NCBI GenBank assembly: GCA_009760855.2
Contig: WPIO01000087.1
Coordinates: forward strand, 871,001-935,000
Reading direction: 5' to 3'
Length of the DNA stretch: 64,000 nt
Source of the DNA: Cristatella mucedo
Lineage: Eukaryota > Bryozoa > Phylactolaemata > Cristatellidae
The notes below the pieces were generated by a model. The model made no database searches, was not told the origin of the DNA, and saw nothing but the letters and a program-made list of their open reading frames with translations. Both the position numbers and the translations under genes were made by a program. Below, one piece after another: positions 1-11,804 of the stretch (positions within the stretch are counted from its first letter, which is position 1; every line of letters begins with the position of its first letter).

Positions 1-132
1 AAAACCCTGATAGAACTAGCTACAGGTAACGTGCAAATTGATCGAAAATGGAAGTATAGTATTCATATTGATGTGAATTTTTCGAGAAGAAGTGCACCTA
101 TTCCTACGAATACTTTTATCTGTGGTGTATTA

Positions 133-280
133 CCGAGCTGGGTTGACCCAGTGATTAAGGTGCTCGCCCGACCATGAAGTGGTCGATATCGTGGGCACGA
201 GCCCCGTGTTACATTGAAGTGCCTGAATTAAGTTCTGCTATGGTGCTATACAAATGTATTATATTTTTTATATATTATTA
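133..280 (+). mobile_element. SINE-2 copy (tRNA-derived SINE)
   Basis: A tRNA-like head (A-box-like region near 150-165, B-box-like GGGCACGAGCCCC near 193-205) is followed by a body ending in a LINE-A-like tail (GTGCCTGAATTAAGTTCTGC, then GGTGCTATACAAATG) and an AT-rich end. The same layout recurs at 43553, 57603 and, inverted, at 4350, 7736/10486, 24690 and 37220. The A- and B-box elements would act as an internal Pol III promoter in an active copy. This copy is diverged and probably inactive. Confidence 0.65.
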
Positions 281-1560
281 GTTCATCGTGGCTAGAAATT
301 TATGGCATGACATGCACCCCAGCCTTCAAGGATTCTGAAAAAGCATTGCTAGCTGTAACGCCGAAGGCTCGGCGGAGTAAGCGTGACCTGCCGCTTACCT
401 AGCGGTTTAGCCTATCGCCTAAAGCCGTTCGGTGCGCACCTACGCGCAATAAGCTGGCCGTCACGAAACGAGCGCTTCTGGCTCTGACCTGCTTACCGTT
501 ACTAAAGGGGGTCGTGAGTCCGCGGCGTGAATTGGAAGCAAAACACACAGATTGGGGATTTTACTGAACTTTATTCGCAAGCGCACAAAGCCGCTGCGCG
601 TCTAGTTCAGCTTTATCTCCACACTCCTCGCACGCTTTCAACTGCACCAACACTCTTGCGGAGGGAATACTCCTCCACACTAAGCGCGACCCGGACCCTA
701 AACCCTAACCGGTGAACTAGGAATCCGTTCCCACCTGTGCCAAGGGAATACCCCAAACACGCCAACTTGCACACTCTTGCGGAGGGAATACTCCTCCACA
801 CTGAAGCGCGAACCGGAGTCTAAACCCTACCCGGAGAACTAGAACTCGGTTTCCACCAGTGCGGCAGGAATACTCCACACACGCCAACTACGTCTAGCTC
901 GCGCCGGCAAATCCCTATGCCGAGACTCCGTGCTAGCGCGCACACACAAAACACGAAAGAAACACAAAATGCCAGCTCGGGCGCGATACGACCGTATTCG
1001 GTGGAGTCCACCGAATCCTCCTAGCGCTGTCCCATCCTGTTCCGTCAATCACCGGCGAACAGCCCGCCCTCCTCCCTCGCTTTCAGAGAAACGAGTCCGA
1101 CGGCGGAGCCGGACCAAAGACAGAAGACCAAAGACAAAAGACACGAGGCCAAGAGCGAGCGTCGCTCGACTCTTAAATACCTAGCTGAAACAACGGGCAA
1201 GAGCTTAGTGGTATTGGGCCCGGACACATTGGCCCATTACAGAAAGGAATTACTACCGTCCCCAGGCCACTGGAAGGGCACCTCCGTCCAGCTTGAAGGG
1301 CGAATGGGTTTCAGACGATTCTTCCTTGGAAAGAGGGAAGGCGGGGGTTGACAGGCCAGCCAACATCTATCAGCAGCTTCCGCGAGTATCGGACCAATTC
1401 TAAAGGCCGAATCGCCGCCGCTCGTCTCAGAGCTTCCTGGCCTGCTCCTAAGCGCTTCCTCTCTAACCGCACTGACGCTCTTCTCTGGCTCACTGCTCCA
1501 GGACAAAGGGGCTCTAGCCCGCCGCCGAACAGCTCTTGTTCGCACTAAAATTCAGCCAAA
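281..1560. other. GC-rich anonymous region
   Basis: This stretch is clearly more GC-rich than its surroundings and contains CpG runs near 360-470 and 1085-1170. Short frames of 60-102 codons open on both strands, but they overlap each other and show no recognisable domain. It could be a promoter or first-exon region, or an unrecognised repeat. I see no convincing gene. A tandem repeat inside it is listed separately. Confidence 0.35.
650..892. repeat. Two-copy tandem repeat, period about 121 bp
   Basis: The block beginning ACACTCTTGCGGAGGGAATA at 650 restarts at 771 with the same text. Both units continue through a CTAAACCCTA-type segment, an AACTAG-containing segment and CACGCCAACT. The units differ by scattered substitutions and small indels. 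Confidence 0.85.
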
Positions 1561-2982
1561 GCCAGCAGGGCGCTACATAGCTATCCGTTGATTTTGACAT
1601 AGGATATAAGCAGCACTCTTCAACGATAGCAAACCAAAAATTAGTAATATGTCCAGCGTTTAAAATTAAAACGATGACAAAAAAGCACCACTGACATCCT
1701 GCGTTTGATTAATTTTTCAGTAAGAATGATGCCAAGTAAATCCAATGGGATAAGACATCTGCCCTCTTAAAAAGAAGCACTGCTGCGCTTAAACTGATTG
1801 CTAAATTAGAAGCCAAGCCTTAAAAAACATACACTAGTAAAAATCAAGTTTATTAAAGCCCCCTACTTTCCTTATTCATTTGACTATTCTAACTATTAGA
1901 TCTAGGAAACCAAATACTTCATAAATGATAGTATTTTCATTGATTGATTAAAAAGCCTATACCTTTCATTGCTTCAGAACTAATAATAAAATCCATTTAC
2001 TGTTGAAAATTTAGTGATTTAAAAGTATGCCTTATTTTTCTTAAAAATATAGATTACGAATAGACCTATAATAATAATAATAAACTCGATTAAGCGTAGA
2101 GGCTTTCAACTCTTGGATCCCTGCCGAGACTCCTATAACATTTAAGAACACCTCTTTCTGCATTTGCAGTAATTTACAAGCTAAGTGACGTGATCATGTT
2201 TGTTAACACCTTGCAAATTACAAATACATCGAAGGAATAATTTTTTTTATGATTACTGTCAAATAAAAAATATCGTTGTGTGTTTTGCAAAAATAAAAAT
2301 ACTATGCTAAACATATGGAAACTTACTTGCACACATACTTTAAGTGTGACAGCTGCGAGTGAGATGTCTGAAAATTTTAAATAAAATCCAAATACTAATT
2401 ATATTTATTATTTCCCTTATTATGGGCAAAGGTTCTTAAATGGCTGCAAAAACTTATCATAGGTGCTTTAGACATGCTGTATTACAAATAAGTCTATGCT
2501 ACGGCATCCCACTGGATTTCTATACTGCAAAATATGCTAACCTACTAACCTTAGAGAAATTATGGCTTTTTTTATTTCAGTTTATGCATTTTTTGCTTCT
2601 CCAATTTTTAGATTTAGACATAGATGACCATAAAAACACACGATTATAAGAAACCCCAATCGTACGTGGCATCGACATGCACCCCTGAGTTTTTTCCATC
2701 AGCCGGGCCTCATAAGGGTTGGTTGCTAGTCCAAAAATTGAGTTGGAAGCAGCTTTTAGCAGCTCCGTAAATAAAGTATGTTGAACCTCTTAATTGTGAC
2801 AAGCATATTAGCACCTTTCTTGTATAGACTAGTTTTATCAGGTATGTAAATCTAAGCGATCAAAAGTTTCTCGCAGGCTAACATTGTTTCGATTCATTAC
2901 CTTTAAACGTAATCACAAATAGAGCTGCAGTCTTCTAATAAGAGACGAAGATCACGTGAGTGTAATTACACTGGTCACCCAT
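1561..2982. other. AT-rich region without recognisable gene
   Basis: The region is AT-rich with many stops in all frames. One 69-codon frame at 2440-2649 has no recognisable features. I see no repeat family, RNA gene or coding exon here. Confidence 0.5.
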
Positions 2983-3498
2983 GCTTATAATAATAATAAT
3001 AATAATGCAGTTGAAAGAGCACCCTCAGAGAACTCATTATTTTTCTAGGTGCTTCACATCTGCTGCAAAGGGAAGCACGATTTAATGGTGATTATTATCA
3101 TGCTTGATAAACATGAATAGCATGGTTAGGGGAGACGTTCACAGGGTCAGCATGCAAACGTGTTCAGTGGCAGCCTGCACAGTGTCAGCACTCATAAGCA
3201 CATCAAGGATGAATCACAGGGACCCACATAATGCTGTCCTAAATAGGTGTGTTTTTAAGTTCTTTTTACATGCGGTCAAGTCAGAGGATGTTCTGACGCA
3301 AGTCAGGAGGGAGTTCCAGGCTTTGGGAGCATACGAACTAAATTCACGGTCTCCGAAGGATTTGTGGTTTGCATGAGGTATTTGCAAACTGTTGGATTCC
3401 GAAAAGCGGGTGGTAGGGTGCTTGACCTGTTATGGAGTAGATCTGAGAGATAGGCAGGAGCCAAAGAATGAAATGACCTAAAAGTGAGCGACAAGATT
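2983..3498 (-). mobile_element. LINE-A fragment (3' end)
   Basis: Read on the minus strand this is the end of the LINE-A reverse-transcriptase frame, then the 3' untranslated region, the tail hairpin (about 3013-3055) and an (AAT)n run on the plus strand at 2986-3006. It matches the better copies at 37918-39352 and 61640-62540 almost word for word. It is 5'-truncated just inside the RT C-terminal domain, as is usual for LINE insertions. A 63-codon minus frame (3303-3494) is a remnant of the RT C terminus. Confidence 0.9.
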
Positions 3499-4349
3499 AC
3501 TCACCAAATCAGGCTATCTGTTACTACTGCTGGTTACTTTTTACTCATTGCTGCCAACGACCTCACATAATGCAAAACGGCTACTAATAGGTTTTTGCAA
3601 AGCTGAGGTATTTCTTTTAAAATCTATCACATTCACATTCTAAAATGGATTTGGGACATAGTTAGCCCTAATTTTTTGCGTGACATTGCTCTATTAATTT
3701 TAGGATGACCTAAAATGTTACGATATTTTTACCAAATCGCTTTCACCGACTAGAAATCTGATATAAAATTTGAATCTGGACATGTTAAAACTGGATTTCG
3801 TTTGAGCAAACCCTTATAATATTAAAAAATGACATCATAAGTATAGTGCTCAGTCATATACAACTAAGTAGTCACATTTTGTTGGACATTTAGAATGTTT
3901 TATTGTTCGTATGTCAGTGCGAATATAAAGGCTTAAGCCTAAAAAATTTATAAATACCAGAATATTGGAACTCGACAATGAAACGATTTTAGTTTTGACC
4001 TGCTTGTTATACAAGAATAAACTTGGGGTAAAAGTAATAATCTTGACCGCAACAAATGATGGTTTACTAAATTCATGATTTCGCAGATTTTGTCAATACT
4101 GGACTTAAAATTGTTGAAATTTCCAAGCCTAAATGGCTGGAAACAATAATTGCTAGTCTGCATGCGGCTACCATTTTTAGAAAAAATCTTTGAATGGCAG
4201 TTGATATAGTCGTAATAGAAAGCGTTTTGTGCAAATTATATTACATGAAAAAGGAATCACGTTATGCGACAGATATAAGTAACTACCCATTATATATACC
4301 TATTAAATCACATATTTGAAGGGATTTCTGGTAAACCATAGCTGATTAT
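3499..4349. other. AT-rich region without recognisable gene
   Basis: No repeat family, RNA gene or domain was recognised. A 71-codon minus frame at 3948-4163 is uninformative. Confidence 0.5.
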
Positions 4350-4492
4350 TATACTTATTTGTAATGCAACTGAGGAACCTTAACGGCTATAGCGAACCCT
4401 CTCAGTGAACTAAAAAGAATCTATAGCTGGACTAGAACCCACAGCGTCAGGGTGAAAAATCGAGCACCTTATCACTTTTCATTCCAACTGTG
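4350..4492 (-). mobile_element. SINE-2 relic
   Basis: On the minus strand this reads GTGATAAGGTGCTCG, then a B-box-like GGGTTCTAGTCC, then a LINE-A-like tail (TTCACTGAGAGGG, TCGCTATAG). This is the SINE-2 order seen at 133 and 57603. It is strongly diverged. Confidence 0.55.
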
Positions 4493-5189
4493 AACTTAAT
4501 ACAAATGATCCTCCTGACTGCTCCTGACAATCCCCTAAGATATGATGCAATAAAGGTCACACAGTTTTGTATAATTTGAAGCAGTGTATCTCTCAACCAA
4601 ATTAAGTTGATTCAAAAGTTATTGATGAAATTTGTTCCGTTTATTGCATCCTCCGAATATAGTAAATTGACTGCAGTTAAATAGATAGGAAAATCTTCAA
4701 AAAGTTTTACGATTTCATCGGGAAATTTGAAAATACTTAAATTAATTACATAGTTAACCAATAAACGTACTCAACAATGAATAAATGCTAGGGCGAATGA
4801 AGAAATTTTTTTTCAACGACATTCATTGCAATATTTACGATCCAACGAAAATATTAGGCAACAATTACAAACGATTAAGCAGTAAAACGGACCTACCAGT
4901 GGAAAGAAGTTGCCTCTTCCTTGCCAATTTTAGTGATAAGGAAAGATTAAGCGCATTTGGGCAACTTCGTTTTAACTAGAGGCCTTGAAATTGGCATACA
5001 CGTATAGCTCTCCACAACTACAAAGGTCCCTCAGATAAACCCGATCACTGCACGTCTTTCTCAGACAATATTTCTCACTTTCAAATAGATCTTTCTGCAG
5101 TAATTAGGAAATTCATAGATCGAAGTATCGACGTAATTTTTTAAGAGCAAAACTTTCGTAAACTTTGGTTTATTCAGATTTGACTCTTG
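4493..5189. other. AT-rich region without recognisable gene
   Basis: Short frames only. The start of the LINE-A host copy that follows is indistinct, so some LINE 5' sequence could extend leftwards into this stretch. Confidence 0.4.
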
Positions 5190-5825
5190 CTTCAAAATTC
5201 CCCCTCCGAGAATTAATGGACTTCATTCCGGCATAGGCATTTGTATTTAGACCTATCATGACATTACTGCCACTACTTAATATGACTTATCTCTCACTGG
5301 CTCAGACAATTCCTCAAACTGTCCATGCCCCGGTTCAGATTCTCTGTCACCTCTGCAAGGTTATTTCCTTAATTCACTGGGTCCCACTTTTTTGAGATAC
5401 TTAAACAATCTTTATCATTTTAGGTGATTTCAAAATTCATTTTGATAAATTCTTTGACAATTTCAGTGCTTAAATTCATGCACTGACTGACTCATTGTCT
5501 TTTGTGGCTTACGTGCATGGCCCTACACCTGCTATTTATTATAAGTAGTTACTACCGAATCCTGCTTATCTGACCACATGCAGATCTCATTCAGTGAACA
5601 ATGTGTGCCCTCTTCCTCCTCATCTAAAATCAAAAGTGTATTGCGAAATATCTAGACCCTTGACATTGATGCTGTCATGCTGTACGAAAATATCTGCTTT
5701 ACCTCTGCTGCTCAATACCCCTACCGACTTGTCTTCGTCTATAGATTGATACAACACGCCACTAGCTGCCATGCTCGATGCCGTCGCACCTCTGACTAAG
5801 CTCACTGTGCGCCATTGTCCGTACA

Positions 5826-6068
5826 GTCAAAGTCGTGCATACTAGGTAAGGTAGCTCCTTTTCACTACCTCGGTTGGTCCAGGGGTCATGGGCTCGAATC
5901 CTATGGTGGGAGATCCTTAATGTCCACTGCAAGCGGTGGTGATAGACACAAGCTATTCTGTCCCTATAAAAAGATGCTGTTAGATCAAATAGCAAATGTA
6001 AAGTGCCTAGAGAGAGATTAAGTTCTCTGAGGGCGCTTTTTCAAGTGAATTATTATTATTATTATTAC
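5826..6068 (+). mobile_element. SINE-1 copy with a LINE-A-type 3' tail
   Basis: The tRNA-like head has an A-box-like ACTAGGTAAGG and a B-box GGCTCGAATCC near 5890. A body containing CCACTGCAAGCGGTGGTGAT follows. From about 5992 the sequence becomes the LINE-A 3' end (AAATGTAAAGTGCCTAG, hairpin, TTCTCTGAGGGCGC) with (ATT)n at 6050-6068. This copy therefore shows a full SINE with its LINE-derived tail. It sits inside the LINE-A host copy. Confidence 0.75.
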
Positions 6069-6345
6069 AAATAGTACATTTGCTTGCCATAGCATTAAAC
6101 TAGCTGCGTCTAATAAGCATAAGCTTGAAAAAGCACACACAAGATCAAACCACACCGTCCATCACTAAGCATACTAAGACTATTGTAGATCGTACATATC
6201 GATTATAGCAAAGAACAAATCTAGCTTCCACAAAACGTTGTTGAATTACCGAGGCACAATCCAAACATTCTGACGTTGACGATCAACCATCTCTTTAACC
6301 GCTCCTACCTTAGCTCCTTACCCAGTTATCCATGTGATGATCTAG

Positions 6346-6761
6346 CTGAACTGCTGCATCAGTTTCAGCCTGTTCGCGCCCTCAGGTCCTGTGTGGACAA
6401 TAAATTAGCTGTCCCATTCCTCCGCTTAAAGACAGTTGGCGACAGAAGCTTTAGCTCTGCAGGTCCTAGACTGTGGAACTCGCTTCCACAATTCTTACGC
6501 AATGACATCTACTCTCCAACTGCCGACTATGGCACATCTTTTTTCAGCGGTTCTGAACTGCTACTTCTATGCTACTCACTACCTCAACTGCTCTCCTGAC
6601 TCTGCTATGCTTCCCACTTTCTCTTTGTTGCGTGAGACGAAGTCTGTTGGCTACCGAATGCGTACCGAAAGCCGCTTAGGCTGTGAGTGTGCTATACAAA
6701 ACTCTCCTGCATAATACTCACATGGTCCTTTTGACTTTGTGGAGTTACTGACGGAGATACG
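6346..6761 (+). mobile_element. LINE-B 3' fragment nested in LINE-A
   Basis: The sequence matches the 3' end of the LINE-B copy at 56560-56980 nearly base for base, covering the RT C-terminal end, 3' UTR and the terminal TTACTGACGGAGATAC. Flanking LINE-A text ending GATGATCTAGCT (6346) resumes as CGTCTCTAACTTCTTT after the insert. This marks a 5'-truncated LINE-B insertion. The open frame 6276-6599 is a read-through chimera of LINE-A then LINE-B and is not a gene. Confidence 0.85.
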
Positions 6762-7766
6762 TTACACGTCTCTAACTTCTTTATAACCAAGATAAACAAG
6801 ATCAGACAGTCAATCTCTAAGATGGCCGCATCCTTCTGGAATCATGTCCCTCAATTCCAAGCAGCGCCTTAACGTCTACACTCCTGGAGGTCACTAGCGG
6901 CCTGGTCAAGAAGTTCACGTTCCAATCAAAGAAGACAACTAGTCCCCTGGACCCTATTCCCACTGCCCTGCTTCTACGTTGCATTGATCTGCTGCTGCCA
7001 TGCATATCTAAGATCATTAATATGTCACTAGCCTCATGTCCCCTAATCTTTAAAAATTGCTGTAGTCAGGCTACGATTCAAGAAAACAACACTATACCAA
7101 GAAAACTTGAGGAACTTCCATCAATCTCCCTTAAACCGTTCGTGTCAAAGACAACGGATCGAGTCATGGCAGATCAACTAAACTTAGATATTGAAACTTC
7201 CAGCCTTGCTCGTAAGTTCCGTCTGTTTTAAGAGGTTATCCCTGCACACAAGTCAACATTGCTTCAGGTATGTAATGACCATTAAAAAAATTGACTTAGG
7301 CAGACTATCTCTGCTGAGTTTTGGGTGATTTTTCAGCAGCTTTGGATAATATCGATCACCCTAGTATTCTTGAGCTACTTTCATCTCGCCTTGGCATCAC
7401 TGGCACGATATTGCCATGGCTCAAGTCCTAACACAGTGGGAGACTCCAGAGTTTTGAAGTGAATAAAGAATGATCATCCGAGGAACATCTGCAATATGGG
7501 GTCCCTCAGGGATTCGTGCTTGGTCCCATTCTTTTCCCGGTTTGCACTTTCCCTCACACAGCTGTGATTCTAAAAGACAATCTAGGCTTTCTCTTCATTG
7601 CAGACGAAAGTCGGTTGCACCTTTGCTTTGATCCCTTCAAGCCACCCAGCACGTCAAATTCTCTCATCTCCTGTGGTGGATGTATTAATGAGATCCGCAC
7701 GTGAATGGCTGAAAACTTTCCTAATTTGTATGATATATATTTAATTATTTGCATAGCACCCTAAGA

Positions 7767-10477
7767 CAGGGGTGTCCAACACGTGGCACGTGGGCCACAA
7801 CCCGGCCCGCCGAGGTCTTCTATGCGGCCCGCAACGTCATCCCAAAAATATTTGTCACTCCATGTTTTTTCGTTAATTTTTAATCATTACAAACGGCGAT
7901 ATAAGGCGCTGTGATGTACTTCACACGTGCGTAAAGCGTGAAGGTGTCCGAATGGCTATTTTCGCGTGAATGTAAAAAAATCGATTTATTTTGCTAGCCT
8001 TCATATGAACAAATTTGGCGTGAAGGGGTAATATGTTTGTGCTACAGCGGCGCCATTACGATCACATTTATAACGCTTCAGCAAGCGGAATTACTGGTTT
8101 GACACTGCGGATAGAACAAAAGAGCCGTTTCTCAGCTGCTGCTGCGCGAACTGGAATCAGTCACGAAGGCTTTTCTAAAAACGCGTATTGCTCAACTTAC
8201 TTACTAATACTAAGATATTTCCGTGATAAAATATAAATTAATCAATTCGTAATTGATTTGCTTTTTTATTTAACTGAGAAAAATGGCGACGAATGTGAAT
8301 GCTAGCAAAAAACGAAAAAATGACGCAGAAGGAAGACTTTTCAAAGCATCTTGGATTGTAGACTATTTTGTAGTGGAACGCTTCGGTAGGATAATATGCT
8401 TAAATGCCAAGAAACAATTGCCGTTGCAAAGGAGTACAATGTTAAGCGACATTTTTTAACAAAGCATGGCGACAGGTACAACAGCCTGACTGGTCAACTT
8501 CGAATTGATCGCGTGAACTCGTTGAAATGGAGCGTTATCGGACAGAAGTCATGGTTTACAGCAGTCAGCAACAAGTCTGAGGCTTCGACCAAAGTAAGTT
8601 GTTTAATAGCTGAAGCTATAGCTAAGCGGGGGAAAGCATTTTCCGATGGTGAATTTGTTAAGGATTGCCTCAGGCTGTTTACTGGTGTGGTCTGTCCAGA
8701 AAAGAAGTCAGAAGTAGAGAAAGTCAGTCTTTCTCATCAAACAGTTGCGAGAAGAGTTGACGAGCTCACATCCAACATGGAAGAAGGTCTCACTAAAAGA
8801 CTTGCTGAATGCGAATTTTATTCTCTTGCGCTCGACGAAAGCACTGACAATAGCAATACGGCTCAACTGTCTGTGTTTGTCCGCGGAGTAAAAGGAAAGT
8901 TTGTCATTATCGAAGAACTATTGGATATATGTTCAATGAAAGGCACTACAACGGGGAGGGATATTTTGGATCAGGTCAAGAGGGTCCTCACAAAATGTAA
9001 TCTTCCTGAAACTACATTGATTGGTTTAATGACGGACGGAGCCCCTTCAATGCCAGGTAAACACAATGGATTTGTATCTTTAAAGGTAAAATTAGTACCT
9101 CACAAAATTGTCCGTCACCACTGCATCATTCACAAAGAACAGCTATGTGCAAAGGTCTTGAGCATGCAACATGTAATGGACAATGTAGTTTCAGCAGTCA
9201 ATGTGATAAGGTCTCGTGCGGTAAACCACAAACAAATTCAGGTTTTCCTTGAAGATTTGGGATCAGATCATTGTGATGTTACTTATTTCTGCCAAGACCG
9301 TTGGCTAAGTAGGGCAAACACGTTAGCCAAGTTTTGGTCACTTCAGGACGAAATAAAAACATGTATGTCTTACAAGGCAAAAGATGTTGGCTTCCTCGAT
9401 GACCATCAGTAGTTGAATGACTTCGCTTTTTTGGTGGCTATGACCAAACATCTTGCATATCTTAAAGTCAAACTCCAAGGTAAGGATCAACTGGTCCATA
9501 CAATGCATGAATGTGTTGTGGCGTTTGTGCAAAAGCTGAAACTTTTCTGGAAACACTCAGATCAGAAGAAACTGTTGCATTTCACAACACTAGCAACAAG
9601 ATCGCCTGAAACACTGGCTCATATGAAGTACTCCACTCTTGTTAGCAAACTTGTTGATGAATTCGAAGAGAGGTTTCAGGATTTCCAACAACATGCGGAT
9701 GACATGAACATGATTAGTAATCCATTTAATATCGATCCCTCTGATGCACCTAATTAATTTCAACTCGAACTAATCGACATTCATAATGACAGCAATTTAA
9801 AAACTGCCTATGATCAGCATGACCTTGTTATCTTTTACAAGCAGTATGTTTCATCAGAGTCTTTTCCTAACCTAGCCAAACATGCTCGCAGGTATATTGC
9901 ATATTTGGCAGCACATGTTGCGGTGAACAGCTTTTTTCCAAACTGAAAAATGTGAAAACAAAGACTCGATCCGTTCTCACAGATGAACTTTTATCAGGAA
10001 TCCTTAGAATTGCCACATCCACTGTTGCAGCAGATGTCGACTTTTTATGCAAACAGAAACAATGCCAAATATCTCATTGATGCCTGCAGTGCAGAAGACA
10101 TTGAATACCTGTGGCATTTAACTAATCCGAAGACATTAATATTATGTGAGTCCTTGTCATGTAGTTTTGTAAGTTTTATAAGTTTCTGTCTTCATGTTAT
10201 TCAAGTAAAAATCCAAAAGTAAAAGATTGGCCATAACATCTATCAAATTATTTTCCAGGACACATTAAATTTTTTTTATTTATTATTTTTAATTATAATT
10301 TAGCTAAACAATACTGTTGTATTGCGGTTTATTTATCAATTATAATAGTAATAGTCATACTAAATTACGATCTTATTTTCTGATGCAGTCAAATACACCA
10401 ATTTACATGTGCCCCCCCCCCGACCTTTAAAATTTTTGAAATGTGGCCCTCCGACGCAAAAAGGTTGGACACCCCTG
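7767..10477 (+). mobile_element. hAT-superfamily DNA transposon (Buster-like), 2711 bp
   Basis: The 14-bp termini CAGGGGTGTCCAAC (7767-7780) and GTTGGACACCCCTG (10464-10477) are perfect inverted repeats. Identical 8-bp copies CCCTAAGA flank them at 7759-7766 and 10478-10485. Eight-base duplications and CAGNGG-type ends are the hAT signature, and a TA at the centre of the duplication fits the Buster group. The element contains a broken transposase (8283-10080). It lies in a SINE-2, which lies in a LINE-A, so it is the youngest layer. The perfect duplication suggests a fairly recent insertion. Confidence 0.95.
8283..10080 (+). pseudogene. hAT transposase pseudogene (GTF2IRD2/ZBED-like)
   Basis: The most likely start is ATG 8283. 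A reading-frame break near 8397-8400 falls inside a BED-type zinc finger (CLKC ... HFLTKH). The main open stretch 8396-9412 (338 codons) carries hAT catalytic-domain text: LDES (D147), MTDGAPSM (D214), HHCIIHKE and QDRWLSR. A TAG at 9410-9412 interrupts, the same frame continues 9413-9757, a TAA follows, and another frame break near 9895-9905 leads to the C-terminal dimerisation region (GEQLFSKLK, TRSVLTDELL, LRIAT) ending at 10080. With at least two stops and two frameshifts it cannot encode active enzyme. Family members cut and paste DNA using a DDE-type RNase H fold, and related host genes include GTF2IRD2 and ZBED proteins. Confidence 0.9.
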
Positions 10478-11804
10478 CCCTAAGAGAAGTTAATCTTGAC
10501 TAAGGTGCTTCACTTATGTCTTTGGGCTCGAGCAAACGACCTCAGCCGGAATTTGGACGGTGATGATGATATAAACCAGCGTAGTGGTTAAAGGAAAGCC
10601 AAGTGTGATTCAGAAATGGGAAAATCTAACGCTAACATTGGCTATGCCAGCGAAAGTCCCATTGAATCTGTCGGAAATCTATGTGTCATGTTTTGAAGTG
10701 AACTTTCATTAGACGACCACGTCAGCTCCACAGTCAAGTCTGTTTTCTTTCAGCTACATGACATTGCTAAAAGTCAGGCTTGTTTAGACAGGGATACTCC
10801 ATTGAACGTCATTCATGCATTTCGTTCTCCTGTCATGAATTCTGTAAGTCACTGCTTGCCGGTCTGCCAGATGCAATTAGGTGCAAGCTGCTGATGCAAA
10901 ACGCTGCAGTTAGTTTTGTCTATTGATAGCGTCTCGGTTGCCGTATCTCACCACTTCTCGCTGAACTGCACTGGCTCCAAGTCAGGCAAATCATCGACTT
11001 CAATTATTCTTATTAGTAAGGTACCTTCATTATTTAGCTCCAGCTTATCCATCGCATCTTATCCCCTACCTGGCCAGGTATAGTACCGCCCAGCTTTTCG
11101 GATTCTAACCCTTTATCAATATCTCGTACCTTGCCTCGAATCCTTTGGAGGCTCGTGCCGCTAGCTCGCAGGTTCCCAAAAAAGCCCGGAACTCACTACC
11201 GACTTGCGGGTGCCCTCCTTTCCTATCGAAATTTAAAAAGAAACAAAAAAACGCATATACCTATGACAGTGTTTAGTTGGTCCCTGTGACGCGTCCTTTA
11301 CGTGCTGAAACTCTTCATGCTGCCACGAACCAAATTTGCATGCCGACCATGAGCGCGGCACCTCTAACTATGCTATTCGTGTTGTTTATTAAGCAGGCTA
11401 CCACTAATCTTTTTATCGTGTTTCCTTTGCAGCGAATGGAAAGCTCCCAGAAAGATCTTAAATTATCCAAGAGTGCTTTATTAAGTGTCTTACTGTCTTT
11501 AAAGGGAATTAAAATGGGAAACTTCAGTTATTAAAGCTACCCAAAAGCAAAGTATTTAGACAGGCATATTTAAAAAATGTCACCATAAATAAACATTCGC
11601 TCCCGTTGGCCCATTTTACTAAAGAGTTTGATCTATTAAGTATTTAGTTCAAATAATCGTTTAGTGGAAAATCAGCCTCTAACGTCTCGGCCGATAGTAA
11701 ATATCAAACACTGTCAAAGATATGTAGCTTGTATTAGTCCGAAAATTTAGTCAAGCACAGCTTTGTATATATTTACCTTAGTTAAGCTGACTTAGAGAAA
11801 GTCT

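Larger units (their letters stand above)
7736..10590 (-). mobile_element. SINE-2 relic split by the hAT element
   Basis: The SINE tail side lies at 7736-7766 (minus-strand GGTGCTATGCAAATAATT). The rest follows the hAT at 10478-10590, with the B-box-like minus-strand sequence TCGAGCCC near 10530 and the A-box side near 10575-10590. Removing the hAT and one copy of its 8-bp duplication restores a continuous SINE-2 read on the minus strand, which in turn interrupts LINE-A. Confidence 0.65.
5190..11500 (+). mobile_element. LINE-A host copy, interrupted by four nested insertions
   Basis: A decayed CR1/L2-like LINE can be followed in order along the plus strand. Endonuclease-like residues GDFKIHFD lie near 5423, and HGPTP near 5518. 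An endonuclease-RT linker lies at 6150-6345 and resumes at about 6762-7070. RT palm text lies at 7315-7735 (weak GVPQG-like and YADD-like positions). The RT C-terminal region lies at 10590-11240, and the 3' UTR and tail end near 11495. LINE-A text stops and restarts around SINE-1 (5826-6068), LINE-B (6346-6761) and a SINE-2 (7736-10590), which itself carries a hAT. Many stops and frameshifts are present. The 5' limit is approximate. Confidence 0.8.

Noticed and set aside
1237-1545. 102-codon minus frame in the GC-rich region
   Set aside because: Several overlapping frames on both strands are open here because of base composition, and none has a recognisable domain.
6276-6599. 107-codon open frame that could look like a small gene
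   Set aside because: It is a read-through from LINE-A linker text into a nested LINE-B fragment.
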